64,000 nucleotides of DNA from Erwinia tracheiphila (GTDB taxonomy: Bacteria > Pseudomonadota > Gammaproteobacteria > Enterobacterales > Enterobacteriaceae). The translations under genes and the position numbers were made by a program. The notes under the pieces are model-generated. The model was not told the DNA's origin. It did not search any database and saw only the letters and a list, made by a program, of their open reading frames with translations. How positions within the stretch are numbered: position 1 is the stretch's first letter; the number at the start of each line of letters is the position of its first letter. Positions 28,820 to 37,183 of the stretch are shown in pieces. Location: positions 1,922,001-1,986,000 of the forward strand of contig NZ_CP089932.1 in the NCBI RefSeq assembly GCF_021365465.1, read 5' to 3'.

Positions 28820-30460
28820 TCACTTGCGATAGGCTTTCAGCATGACAACTGAAACGCCGGTACCGTCAAACTCGTTATCAATTAATCCAGACCAGCTACA
28901 TGACCAGCCGGGCAAAATATCTTTTTTCCGCATACTTCCGGGCAGGATGGCCACAAGACGGCCGCCGGGTTTAACCAGGCTGGCAGCAGATTCCACATGC
29001 GCTTTGGCCCGTCCTTCGCTGAACGGTGGGTTCATTACCACTTTGTCAAAGCGACTGCTGGTGGCTTCGGCCCACTGGATGAAATCAGCCTGTTCGACGG
29101 CGTAACCTTTCGCCTCCAGTACCCGACAGTGCAGCGCTGATATTTCTACACATTGGGTCTGGTCTGCCGGCATCAGTACGGCAAGGTTCCCGGTGCCGGC
29201 ACTCGGCTCCAGACATCTATCACTGGGTTGAATATCAGCTTCGGATACGGCCCACTCAGCCAGCGATTCAGGGGTAGGGTAAAACTGGTGCGACTGATGA
29301 TCCGGAATACACCCGGACGCGATAATTTCACCCAGCACCCGGGCGGGGTCATAGTCGAACTCCCAGATGTTGATATTTTTATTTGGACCCGCTTTAATCA
29401 GCACGCCGCCGATGGTTTCCAGTATTTTCCCCGCCTGGCCCCGGATCGCTTTGTCTTCGTCGCGCCAGTCAAATCGGCGGTTGTACGGATTTGTAGTCAG
29501 GGGCTGTGTCGGCTCATCCCAGCGGTTGCGGTGAATCGGGGTGTGCCGCTCTGCCTTTAATCCCGCCAGCACTTCCAGAACGGCGAAGGGGAGTGGCTTG
29601 CTCATCAGCACGAAATCTTTCAGCTTTCTCTTTGGCTTCTGGCGGAATTGTGGAGGGATTGCCAGCGGGTACAGGTGTGCCAGAATGCAGTTGAGCCGCC
29701 AGGCCATATCCGGGTGGACTTCGAGGTGTGCTGTACCTTTCAGATAAGCCCGGACACGCAATGCTCCACCGTCCAGCACCAACCATTCACCGTGGCGACA
29801 GCGGGCTTCCTGTAATGCGTCGTCGGTTACACGCCAGCGGGGTTCATCGCGGCCCATAAATTTAGCAATCACCTGCCGTAGATCCTGGATATAGCCGCTC
29901 ATATTGTGATTTGTCATGCCGTAATCGGTGAACACCCGGGCAAGGATCATGCGCTTGCCGAAGCCTTCCGGTCGGTTGGTAACGTGGTCGCCGGAAAGCG
30001 CGCGGAAAATACCATCCACACGCTCGGAGAAGAATTTCTGGCGTGAGTTAAGCAGTTCCATGATTGTTGGTCGCACGGTCTCTTCTTCGAAGCCGGGTGT
30101 TTTCATTTCCCTGATCTGCTCGTTCCACTCGGTACGCCGGTTGTTCGGCATGTACTCGTATACGTCGGTCATATTCAGTGCTTTTTGCCAGAATGTTGCA
30201 TTCAGACTGGCGATAGCGCCTTCGAGTTTAAATAGATTACTGACGCCGCCGAAATAATGCCGCCGATCATGGTCCTGATTTCCCTCCAGAAAATGGTGAA
30301 CCGATACATGGTGCGAGTTAATTAACCCGGACATCATTTCTATATTGGCCCGGAGTTGCTTGTACTGGCCGATAAGAGAGTCAACCATGTCGGAAGATGC
30401 AGGGGCGAAAAACGCCCCGTCCGACAGCTCTCCATACAGGGTTTCTGTCACTTCACTCAT
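28820..30460 (-). CDS. Phage DNA methyltransferase with DUF4942-like N-terminus
   Basis: I set the start at ATG 30460 (MSEVTETLYGEL), which overlaps the stop of the upstream gene as ATGA; this gives 546 aa. The N-terminal two-thirds resemble the DUF4942 region of prophage proteins. The C-terminal third is a class I SAM methyltransferase: RCLEPSAGTGNLA (SAM site) and KVVMNPPFSEGRA (NPPF catalytic motif of N6-adenine enzymes). It may protect phage DNA. It is the first gene after xis in the leftward operon. Confidence 0.8.
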   Translation of the reverse strand: MSEVTETLYGELSDGAFFAPASSDMVDSLIGQYKQLRANIEMMSGLINSHHVSVHHFLEGNQDHDRRHYFGGVSNLFKLEGAIASLNATFWQKALNMTDVYEYMPNNRRTEWNEQIREMKTPGFEEETVRPTIMELLNSRQKFFSERVDGIFRALSGDHVTNRPEGFGKRMILARVFTDYGMTNHNMSGYIQDLRQVIAKFMGRDEPRWRVTDDALQEARCRHGEWLVLDGGALRVRAYLKGTAHLEVHPDMAWRLNCILAHLYPLAIPPQFRQKPKRKLKDFVLMSKPLPFAVLEVLAGLKAERHTPIHRNRWDEPTQPLTTNPYNRRFDWRDEDKAIRGQAGKILETIGGVLIKAGPNKNINIWEFDYDPARVLGEIIASGCIPDHQSHQFYPTPESLAEWAVSEADIQPSDRCLEPSAGTGNLAVLMPADQTQCVEISALHCRVLEAKGYAVEQADFIQWAEATSSRFDKVVMNPPFSEGRAKAHVESAASLVKPGGRLVAILPGSMRKKDILPGWSCSWSGLIDNEFDGTGVSVVMLKAYRK

Positions 30461-30894
30461 AATCCACCAACATTTTTTAGCTCTGGCAACAACACGTAAT
30501 CGCAAATTTCCTCAATGTGGGATTTGCACTTAATCCATTCGCCATGTGCGTGATAATGTGCGACAACCGTTGTTTCATGTCCGCTGTCCGGGTCAAACCC
30601 GTCAGGCATTGCTGGTGCTGTGGTGTACACAGGAATCCTTGCTTCTCCGCTTAACTCATCGTGACTTCCAGTCCAGCACCTACCGCAACTTCTGGCTTTA
30701 TATTTTAAATCCTCTAGCATCTGAGGGTGGATAAAAGCAAAACTCTCAGCCTGCAGCGAGGCGAGGGCGATTTCTGCTATCTGTTTTGCCTCCAGCGCTG
30801 GCAGCATAACGTTTGCATTGTCGCCGTATTTTTCCCGCCATGCTGCAATAGTTTTGCATCGCTCAACCAACGACAGCCGTTCTTCATTCGTCAT
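30457..30894 (-). CDS. Prophage accessory protein (Ea22-like)
   Basis: From ATG 30894 (MTNEERLSLVERCKTIAAW) a 145-aa protein is encoded. It contains a helical stretch (LEAKQIAEIALASLQAESFA) and a PVYTTAPA segment common in prophage left-operon accessory proteins. Function is unknown. A longer frame from 31233 exists only because a frameshift fuses it to the preceding gene. Confidence 0.6.
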   Translation of the reverse strand: MTNEERLSLVERCKTIAAWREKYGDNANVMLPALEAKQIAEIALASLQAESFAFIHPQMLEDLKYKARSCGRCWTGSHDELSGEARIPVYTTAPAMPDGFDPDSGHETTVVAHYHAHGEWIKCKSHIEEICDYVLLPELKNVGGL

Positions 30895-31233
30895 CGCTCT
30901 TACTCCTGCTGTTGATGCGCAGCACTTCTGCTTTCTCTTCCAGCGCCTGGCGAATGTCGTTGATACTGTCCTGGGCCTCAAGGTCACCTGATGCGTTTTA
31001 ACAGCGCATGCAATGAGATTCATGTTATCCAAGGAAACATTCACGCACGGCACCTCGTCTACAGCCTTGAATGCATGAATTACATCGCCATCCTTGCCGC
31101 TGGCGCTACTCAAACGAGCCATGCTATTGCTGGTAGCCCAGCGCCACGGCATGGGGGAAGCGAATTTAATCAGGCCCCGAAGATTTGCTAATTCCTCAAG
31201 CGGTAGTGTTTTGTCGTATGGGCGCTGGTTCAT
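30884..31233 (-). pseudogene. Small prophage gene with frameshift
   Basis: The start MNQRPYDKTLPLEELANLRG at 31233 and the body to NMNLIACAVKTHQ are clean. From near 30985 the coherent sequence continues in a different frame (DLEAQDSINDIRQALEEKAE, ending SKSDDE and TGA at 30884), overlapping the next gene start in the usual way. As written, the frame runs instead into the following gene. Either a real frameshift or a sequence error explains this. Confidence 0.55.
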
Positions 31234-31454
31234 GCGTCACCCCCGATGCGCTTCACTTCAATATTTCGCAGGTACATTTTTGCACCTCTGTCACTACTAC
31301 CGGTTAGAGCCAGGGCAAACTCATGGGGTAATATTTCCAGAGTGATTGTTTTCCCTCGCTCAACGCGGATAATCATCCTGATTGGGTTTTCTAAATCACC
31401 CCCTGGGCGAACGATGCTCAACTGCACATCCGATGGGGTGGGGAGTTCACGCAT
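31230..31454 (-). CDS. Prophage protein of unknown function
   Basis: I take ATG 31454 (MRELPTPSDVQLSIVRPGGD), which has GGAGG six bases upstream, over the Met at 31478; this gives 74 aa. The stop overlaps the next start by four bases. The sequence looks like a small beta-rich protein. I do not recognise a family. Confidence 0.6.
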   Translation of the reverse strand: MRELPTPSDVQLSIVRPGGDLENPIRMIIRVERGKTITLEILPHEFALALTGSSDRGAKMYLRNIEVKRIGGDA

Positions 31455-31854
31455 GGTCGCCTCCCTGCTCACCTTCAACTTCTGCCAGCCTCAACTTAAT
31501 AACCAGAATCAGGGCGCGATAAATATCGCCGTGCTGGTTGTCGCTGTGCGTATCGTTAACAGCTGACTCAAACTCGTCAATCGTGCCAGAGAAACATCCG
31601 CGTCTGACCATGATGCTGTTATCACGCTGCCGGAACGCTGTCAGGAAATCATTCTCTGAACCAATTGGCCCGATAGAGATCCAGTGCGCATTGCCGTACA
31701 CCCATGCATCGCCGGACTGTTCTACATTACTCTCGCTCTCAACCCAGCCACCCAAATCACCAGTTTGAACATTACCAAACGAAATCATGGCGCGAATGCG
31801 GAACAGTTTTCTACCGAAAAACTCTAATAACTGCCTGACTCTCTCCGTTTTCAT
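31447..31854 (-). CDS. Prophage protein with hexapeptide-like repeats
   Basis: The core reads LFRIRAMISFGNVQTGDLGG, WVESESNVEQSGDAWVYGNA and RRGCFSGTIDEFE. It matches a common prophage family of bacterial-transferase-hexapeptide-like proteins with repeated DAWVYGNA units; here the repeat array is short. The start is uncertain; ATG 31854 (MKTERVRQLLEFF) overlaps the upstream gene by 44 bases. Function is unknown. Confidence 0.6.
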   Translation of the reverse strand: MKTERVRQLLEFFGRKLFRIRAMISFGNVQTGDLGGWVESESNVEQSGDAWVYGNAHWISIGPIGSENDFLTAFRQRDNSIMVRRGCFSGTIDEFESAVNDTHSDNQHGDIYRALILVIKLRLAEVEGEQGGDHA

Positions 31855-31954
31855 TCCGCTCGTAGAGCGTCCAGAATTGCGCCTCTGCGTCATCACAGAT
31901 TTCACAGTGGCCTTTAGCGTCGGCTTTGACGCCCGATACGTAGTATTTGGTCAT
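31811..31954 (-). CDS. Small prophage protein (47 aa)
   Basis: From ATG 31954 the product begins MTKYYVSGVKADAKGHCEIC and ends AVIRVFR. It is acidic, with two cysteines. The 5' part of the longer frame lacks coding character. I recognise it only as a typical leftward-operon small protein of lambdoid prophages. Confidence 0.55.
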   Translation of the reverse strand: MTKYYVSGVKADAKGHCEICDDAEAQFWTLYERNENGESQAVIRVFR

Positions 31955-31997
31955 TTTATAGCTCCGGTAGTGGCCAGACGGTGCTGGCCGGGGAGGG

Positions 31998-32810
31998 TTA
32001 TTTGATATCGAGTTTGTTAAGGTCAGCAGTGCCGCTTTTTGAAGGGGCTGAAACCTCAAACCAGCCAGACGCTGTAGACATGCCATCTTTTATGCTGGTC
32101 TGAATTTTTTTCAGCTGAACAACCTGCGCCGGCCTGATGGCTTCGGCCCTGCACTGAATGCGCTTCTCCAGCTGCTCTTTTGTCACGCCCAGCTTTTCGA
32201 ATGAGGAAATAAGCGACTGAATAAACTCGGGGGTGATCTCAAAATTGGTCGCCATCGTGGTTTCACACTGCCGCTGGGCGGATTCAACCACATCTCCCGG
32301 AACAACGCCGAGGATACAGGCGCGAAGGCGTCTGGCCCCCTGACTTGCAACGAGTTCGTAGATGTCGCGGGGATCCACAAGTTTCTGCGTTCCTTTTCTG
32401 GTGTACCTGATATGTGGAACGGTAAAGGTTTTGATCTGCCGGGTGTTCGTTTCCACATCCCAGGCGAAAGCCTCAACGATGGATTCACCGTTACGCTGTT
32501 CCAGCTCCCTGACGCCAAACTGAAGGTTGCCCCAGTTCTGTGCGATCGCTTCCGCAAGCCTGATGCTGGGTCCGGTCACATCGGTACCACCGCGGGCGTA
32601 AGAATAGAGTGCGCCCTCTGCCAGCGTGGGGCGGGTACAGGCGGTAAGGATCCTGTCCATCGCCGCCACCGGGTCGCGGGGGAATTTTTTTGCAACAACC
32701 AGCGCGGCCTGCACCTCCTGCATAGCCCGGTGCTGTTCGATGGCTACCACACCTGCCTGCTGGTTTTGCACTGCTGGCTGCCCGAAGGGATTCATGACTG
32801 AATTGTTCAT
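31998..32810 (-). CDS. Phage recombination-associated protein (RecT-like role suspected)
   Basis: This 270-aa protein begins MNNSVMNPFGQPAVQNQQAG and contains FPRDPVAAMDRILTACTRPT, YSYARGGTDVTGPSIRLAEA and ARRLRACILGVVPGDV. The family sits next to RecE-type exonucleases in many enteric prophages and is often annotated as a recombinase. By position it may be the annealing partner of the nuclease upstream, five bases away; the biochemical role is inference. Confidence 0.65.
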   Translation of the reverse strand: MNNSVMNPFGQPAVQNQQAGVVAIEQHRAMQEVQAALVVAKKFPRDPVAAMDRILTACTRPTLAEGALYSYARGGTDVTGPSIRLAEAIAQNWGNLQFGVRELEQRNGESIVEAFAWDVETNTRQIKTFTVPHIRYTRKGTQKLVDPRDIYELVASQGARRLRACILGVVPGDVVESAQRQCETTMATNFEITPEFIQSLISSFEKLGVTKEQLEKRIQCRAEAIRPAQVVQLKKIQTSIKDGMSTASGWFEVSAPSKSGTADLNKLDIK

Positions 32811-32815
32811 CCTGA

Positions 32816-35203
32816 TTATCCTCTTGCCCAGTAAGGGCGCTGAATTTCTTCAAATCCCCAGCCCCATTCGCCGCTTTCGTTGCAACGGTGCCAGGAATCC
32901 AGATCCCGCCTGAAAAGGCGGCAACCTTCCTCCATGCCTTCACTGTCGAGGATGTAGGTGTGAACGGGATAGCGTCCGCACTCAATACTCTCGCTGACGG
33001 CCAGAAAGACGAAGCGAGGCATTTCACCGGTGTGAGCCCGCCAGCCCTCGGAATACATCGCGGCCTGAACGTGGTAGCGGAACTCTTCGATGTGGCGGGC
33101 AAAGCGGCTCATGTCAGCCACTTTTTTTACGTCAACAATAAAAGGCATATTTACCAGGTGTTTGTCCGGACGAATGCGGCACAGCTCGCCAGTTTCCGGG
33201 TCATTCCAGTACAGGGATGATTCGCAGTGGCCCTCCGCTTCTAACAGCGCCCTTGCTCCGGGGTGGGCCATAGCGCTGTCACGCATCAGATGAAGCTTGC
33301 GGTTATCATCATGGCTGATAATAATTTTCCCGCTCTGCTGGCAACTTTCGATGAAGGCTTTCTCTTCATTCTTGCCCTCGGTAGTGCGGCGGTTGAACTC
33401 TGGCGCGATGATGAACCGTTGCTCATATTCGTCGGGTTCCAGCAGCAGGCAGTGAAGCGCAGTACCCTTGTCCAGCGCTGCGGTTTTCTCGGTGTCAACC
33501 GGCGCTGCCTTGCGCCAGCGGAAAATTGCCGGATCCACGGCGATATCATCCAGCTGCGATTTGCTGACGCCCGGACCTGCATGGTAATCAGCATTTGAAA
33601 TCTGGTAATAGATCCCCGGACCTGCGTAAGCTTCACGAGGTTCTGCTGTCGATTCAGGCGTGGCCGTACCGGTCTCTTCCGTTTTTTCGCCTCCGGATGA
33701 GTCCGCTGGTGTCAGAAATGCCCCGACGCTGAATTTTCCCGGTTCAGCCTCTGCTATCTGAACGCCGTTAATATTTGCGGCCAGCTTTTCTTCATGTTCC
33801 AGGCTTTCAACGGCGCTGCCGGTTGACGGAACCGCGTTTTCACGAAGAGATTCGGTAGACGAATTCTGATTTTCCCGAAAAGTGTCTTTTTCCGCTGGCG
33901 GTGGATTTTTCAGCCGGAGGTATTCTTCTTTATCAATTTCGGTGTAACCCTGCGCCTTCAGGTCTTCCAGTCCTTTCAGTTTATTGGCACGCTTAACTTC
34001 ACCCGCTTCATTGCGCACATAAAACGGACCGGTACGCTCTGCTACAGATGGCGTAGTTTCCACGCCCTCCGCTGATCCTGGCTGCTCTGTTGTATCCTGC
34101 GCCACTGCATCATCCGGCATCGCTGCATCTGCCAGTGTGCTATCTGCGCTCTCCGCGCTCTGTTGGGTTTCATCATGGCTTTCAGTGTCCTCAATCGGAT
34201 AATCAGGCAGCAGGGGGTGTCCTGCAAAATGTTCACGGATATACTGGCGGCGACCCGCGCTGTCCCTGATTAATTTCAGGTTTTTCATGCCTTCAAACGT
34301 CAGTTCGTAAAGCAGCGCTTCCGGGAACACCGGGATGCCCGGGACCAGCTGCAGGGATGTATGCCAGGCCCGCCAGGCTTCCTCCCTCATCGCCACGAGC
34401 TCTTTGGCCTTTGTGACATCGCCACTTTTTGCACCTACGGGATTTTTACCCATCACGAGCAGGGCAACCACGATATTGAACCGATCGGGGTCGGTCTTGC
34501 CTGAGTCCTGCCCAAGCAGGTTCAGGCAGAATTTGCGGATGTTGGCAAAAGTTGCCTCAGCATCACCACGCTCAAAGCGGCGGCCAACCCCGGCGATAAA
34601 TGCGGCGAATCGTGGTGCGTTAAAGGCGCTCAGTTCAGGCAGGCGAACGCCGTAAAGGAAATCTGCAAGGTACTTATCTTCATCGCCCGCATTCAGGGCT
34701 TTTTTTGAGAACTCGCTGGTTTCCTGCTCGGTGAGTTCCTGATCAATGACGTAGAAACCCCGCTCCAGGACGGCCACAACGCGGGTGTCGCGACTCAGCC
34801 GCATAAATCTTTCGCGGGTATTGAGTGGGGTGGCTGGGATGGCAACAACGTTTGATGCATCCTCATCAGTACCCTCACTGGCGGATCCTTCATCCAGAGC
34901 GGGGTTAACGGGGAACCAGATGCGGCCAAAGCTACCCAGCAGTTCGAAATGCTCAAGCCACTCAGTCGAGAATGTGTCAGGTTCTGGTAAATCAGCATGC
35001 CAGTTTGTTGAAGGGTATTCGGTCAGGATCGGTTTTTCATAACCATCCAGATCAATATCCGCTTCATCCGCGAGAAAATTAATTTTATTGATGGCTTTCT
35101 TTTCATTTTCAGCAGAAACCTGAATAACCATTTCTGGTTTTTTAATTCCGGCCTCAGGCCTCAGTAAATAAAAACTCAGGTTGTTCACGTCATTCCTCCT
35201 CAT
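32816..35203 (-). CDS. recE: RecE-like exodeoxyribonuclease VIII
   Basis: The 795-aa protein has a long variable N-terminal region and a C-terminal nuclease domain (from about residue 530: GPGIYYQISNADYHAGPGVS) characteristic of RecE. Likely catalytic residues are in ALDKGTALHCLLLEPDEYEQ, CRIRPDKHLVNMPFIVDVKK and FRYHVQAAMYSEGW, matching the RecB/RecE-type H-D-E-K-Q set. RecE degrades 5' strands to start homologous recombination. The middle (about 350-530) is low-complexity, rich in Glu, Ser and Thr, and probably a linker. It shares a transcript with the 31998 gene. Confidence 0.85.
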   Translation of the reverse strand: MRRNDVNNLSFYLLRPEAGIKKPEMVIQVSAENEKKAINKINFLADEADIDLDGYEKPILTEYPSTNWHADLPEPDTFSTEWLEHFELLGSFGRIWFPVNPALDEGSASEGTDEDASNVVAIPATPLNTRERFMRLSRDTRVVAVLERGFYVIDQELTEQETSEFSKKALNAGDEDKYLADFLYGVRLPELSAFNAPRFAAFIAGVGRRFERGDAEATFANIRKFCLNLLGQDSGKTDPDRFNIVVALLVMGKNPVGAKSGDVTKAKELVAMREEAWRAWHTSLQLVPGIPVFPEALLYELTFEGMKNLKLIRDSAGRRQYIREHFAGHPLLPDYPIEDTESHDETQQSAESADSTLADAAMPDDAVAQDTTEQPGSAEGVETTPSVAERTGPFYVRNEAGEVKRANKLKGLEDLKAQGYTEIDKEEYLRLKNPPPAEKDTFRENQNSSTESLRENAVPSTGSAVESLEHEEKLAANINGVQIAEAEPGKFSVGAFLTPADSSGGEKTEETGTATPESTAEPREAYAGPGIYYQISNADYHAGPGVSKSQLDDIAVDPAIFRWRKAAPVDTEKTAALDKGTALHCLLLEPDEYEQRFIIAPEFNRRTTEGKNEEKAFIESCQQSGKIIISHDDNRKLHLMRDSAMAHPGARALLEAEGHCESSLYWNDPETGELCRIRPDKHLVNMPFIVDVKKVADMSRFARHIEEFRYHVQAAMYSEGWRAHTGEMPRFVFLAVSESIECGRYPVHTYILDSEGMEEGCRLFRRDLDSWHRCNESGEWGWGFEEIQRPYWARG

Positions 35204-35240
35204 TTAATTTATCCGGCTGGACACTCTGAAAATGCCCATG

Positions 35241-35273
35241 CGGATAAAAAGCCCCGCGCTGTAGCTGCGGGAA
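35241..35273 (-). terminator. Hairpin between recE-like gene and upstream small gene
   Basis: On the minus strand CCCGC-AGCTACAGC-GCGGGG is followed by CTTTTTATCC. In a lambdoid left operon such a site would be read through with antitermination. The rest of the 120-bp gap shows no gene. Confidence 0.5.
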
Positions 35274-35323
35274 AGCACTACACAGAGCAATGGATGATGG
35301 TTATTCTGAATAAAAACTGGCTG

Positions 35324-35659
35324 TCAGTGCGGCTGTGGATCCGGTCCGGGTTTATTACTTACGGTCGGCACGGAAATGCTTATGGCAGGTTCGGATGAAT
35401 CATCTGTGTCCATATCAACCAGGTCGAGAGGAATGCCCGCCCACACAGAAAAAAGTTCCTTCCCTGCGCAGGCTACACAATGTGCTTCTCTGAATTCACC
35501 CGCCGGGGTCAGAGGGGTGATGATGGTTTCCCGCCCGGTCTTATTAACGGCAATATAGCCAATAACCTCATCGCCCACTTTAATCTTGTCGATGGTGCGG
35601 TCGGTGAAATTAACGATTCGTTCTATTTTACATTCTACAGTGAAAGCAAAGTTTTCCAT
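35324..35659 (-). CDS. Prophage protein of unknown function (111 aa)
   Basis: MENFAFTVECKIERIVNFTD starts a small protein with a beta-strand-rich body (KVGDEVIGYIAVNKTGRETI) and a polar C-terminal tail ending PGPDPQPH. It has two cysteines (CVAC). No family recognised. GGAAC precedes the ATG. Confidence 0.6.
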   Translation of the reverse strand: MENFAFTVECKIERIVNFTDRTIDKIKVGDEVIGYIAVNKTGRETIITPLTPAGEFREAHCVACAGKELFSVWAGIPLDLVDMDTDDSSEPAISISVPTVSNKPGPDPQPH

Positions 35660-35729
35660 GGTAGTTCCTTTGGTTAAGTTGAGTGTTGTCCTGCCGGATT
35701 AGCGACATTGTTAACAGGCGTGGTTTAAA

Positions 35730-35924
35730 TTAATTTATTAGCGGCAGGCCGCGTTGATTTAGCATTACTTCGATAGTGTCACTGTTTATTCTGGTTACTT
35801 CCGAAGGTGTCAATGCGTATAAACCTTTTTCCAGATTTGCAGAGGCACGCCAGTATTTACCTTTATGCTTAATCATCGTGCCCGGAACTACGGCATGACG
35901 TGGCATTAATGCTGTACCGTACAT
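35730..35924 (-). CDS. Small prophage protein (64 aa)
   Basis: ATG 35924 (MYGTALMPRHAVVPGTMIKH) has GGAG eight bases upstream and is preferred over the Met 12 bases earlier. The sequence KGKYWRASANLEKGLYALTP resembles short left-operon proteins of lambdoid prophages. Function is unknown. Confidence 0.6.
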   Translation of the reverse strand: MYGTALMPRHAVVPGTMIKHKGKYWRASANLEKGLYALTPSEVTRINSDTIEVMLNQRGLPLIN

Positions 35925-36017
35925 GTTATTCTCCATTATTAATGGTTGCCGGTTACGTTTCCGGCGTTCTCAGGGAGAACCGTTCCCCCTGGTGAGGGCA
36001 TGAAAAATCACTTTTGG

Positions 36018-36092
36018 TTTAGCTGGCTGTGAGCAGTAATCATGGATGGTCGCGTTGAGCGCATCGGTTCTCTGTCATCACAGCCAGCTAAA
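36018..36092. other. 15-bp perfect inverted repeat, possible structured RNA
   Basis: TTTAGCTGGCTGTGA (36018-36032) and TCACAGCCAGCTAAA (36078-36092) are exact complements separated by 45 bases. They lie in a 235-bp stretch (35940-36174) without other features. No T-tract follows, so simple termination is unlikely. An RNA with a long stem or a site for a dimeric protein is possible. Confidence 0.5.
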
Positions 36093-36174
36093 TTAGTTGT
36101 TTAAAATGCCGGGATTTTTAGCCACGCCCGGCGCGTGATATCCTTATGGTTCGTATACCTATAAGGAAATAAAA

Positions 36175-36364
36175 ATGGCTTTAACTACAAAATGTCCAAA
36201 ATGCTTCATCTTCATTTGAGTTGAACAGCAATACCAAAGTACGGAACTGTCAGCACAAACTTCATTTTATTCAGTGTGCTATGTGTGTTGCCGCCATAGG
36301 CATTGTTAGCGACAGGCGCAATGGCATTCTTGAAGCCCTTGCCGGAAAGCCTGGGATCCGTTAG
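36175..36364 (+). pseudogene. Zinc-ribbon phage protein with one-base insertion
   Basis: After AAGGA, ATG 36175 begins MALTTKCPKC and then hits a stop. Removing one T at about 36205 opens SSSFELNSNTKVRNCQHKLH, FIQCAMCVAAIGIVSDRRNG and ILEALAGKPGIR to a stop at 36364. The C-x2-C...C-x2-C spacing is a zinc ribbon typical of a small lambdoid protein family. The 190-base length (63 codons plus 1) confirms a single-base frameshift. Confidence 0.65.
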
Positions 36365-36521
36365 TTGTTGCGGCAAATCCTGGAAAATCGAGTTCAGCCG
36401 ATTTAAGGAGTGCCTCTTTAGCAATCCAGATGCGGGCTTCGGTGCCTGCATCTGGCTCCAACTGCTGCAAACGTTTTGCATCTTCCAGTAGCAGTGCAAT
36501 TACGTGCTTTAATTCTTCCAT
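36306..36521 (-). CDS. Small prophage protein, first gene of leftward operon (71 aa)
   Basis: ATG 36521 (MEELKHVIALLLEDAKRLQQ) follows AGGAG at a good distance, in contrast to the in-frame upstream Met. It encodes a predicted helical protein. Its 3' end overlaps the opposite zinc-ribbon pseudogene by about 60 bases, so the last residues may not be ancestral. It lies just downstream of the left operator cluster. Confidence 0.55.
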   Translation of the reverse strand: MEELKHVIALLLEDAKRLQQLEPDAGTEARIWIAKEALLKSAELDFPGFAATTNGSQAFRQGLQECHCACR

Positions 36522-36606
36522 CTCACATCTCCTGTGTTGTGCCCTTGTCGCCAGGATGGCGGAACGTGTTATCTGAGAAATCACTGTGTGGTTTCGATGT
36601 GACTAA

Positions 36607-36655
36607 GTTAACCAAAGCTAACGATTAGATCAAGAGAATGTTAGTCAAAACTAAC
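36607..36655. promoter_or_regulatory. Left operator cluster (GTTAGC-type palindromes)
   Basis: GTTAACCAAAGCTAAC (36607-36622) and GTTAGTCAAAACTAAC (36640-36655) are 16-bp near-palindromes matching the sites between repressor and cro. Further half-sites (TAGCTAA, GTTAGCTAA) follow at 36673-36695. They lie upstream of the leftward operon and would act as the left operator. The motif is like that of DicA-type repressors. Confidence 0.7.
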
Positions 36656-36698
36656 GATTGGGGCGTAAAAAATAGCTAATGCGTTGTTAGCTAAGAGA

Positions 36699-37100
36699 TT
36701 ATTTTTTACTTGCGCGTTGGCGGGCTTTGAGGAGTTCTTCTAGACGAATTTTATTATTTTCTACGCGTGCTCTAAGTTCATTGAGCAGTTCATCTTGCTC
36801 CGAGTCAGTTATAGCGATAAATAGCTCGATCAACTCGCGCTGTTTGTCGTCAAGTTCTGATGGTGTATCCGTAGGCTCTTGGGGGGATTGATCTTCATCT
36901 CCGAAAAGTATCCAGGTAGGAGTGCACTGGAGAACCTTCGTTAAGGCAAAAAGATTCTTCCCGGTAGGTTCACTATCGTCCCGTTCCCACTGAGATACGG
37001 ACACATGCGAAATCTTCAACGCCTTAGCTAAAGAGCGCTGCGTAAACTTCATTTCTTTCCGGCGGTTCCGGATGCGTTCGCCAATGGTTAAATTTTTCAT
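36699..37100 (-). CDS. Prophage repressor, DicA-like XRE protein
   Basis: The 133-aa protein begins MKNLTIGERIRNRRKEMKFT and has a helix-turn-helix (TQRSLAKALKISHVSVSQWE), closely resembling DicA of the Qin prophage and P22 c2 N-domains. The C-terminal half is a helical oligomerisation segment; there is no LexA-like cleavage domain, so classical RecA-triggered self-cleavage is not expected. It is divergent from the cro-like gene, with operators between them. Confidence 0.85.
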   Translation of the reverse strand: MKNLTIGERIRNRRKEMKFTQRSLAKALKISHVSVSQWERDDSEPTGKNLFALTKVLQCTPTWILFGDEDQSPQEPTDTPSELDDKQRELIELFIAITDSEQDELLNELRARVENNKIRLEELLKARQRASKK

Positions 37101-37101
37101 A

Positions 37102-37167
37102 GTTAGCTAATGCTAATTCTTCTTTACTCTGTTTGTGTTAACTTCTATATTGTTAGCTATGGCTAAC
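37102..37167. promoter_or_regulatory. Right operator sites between repressor and cro-like gene
   Basis: GTTAGCTAATGCTAAT (37102-37117) and GTTAGCTATGGCTAAC (37152-37167) share the pattern GTTAGC-N4-GCTAAC. A GTTAAC half-site lies between them near 37137. They overlap the expected divergent promoters of the repressor and the rightward operon. Confidence 0.75.
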
Positions 37168-37183
37168 AAATGGAGTTCATAAA

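Noticed and set aside
30457..31233. Single 258-aa fusion protein
   Set aside because: Residues ~83-113 are rich in Arg, Thr and Cys and unlike either flank, while coherent sequence continues in another frame; best explained as two genes with a frameshift.
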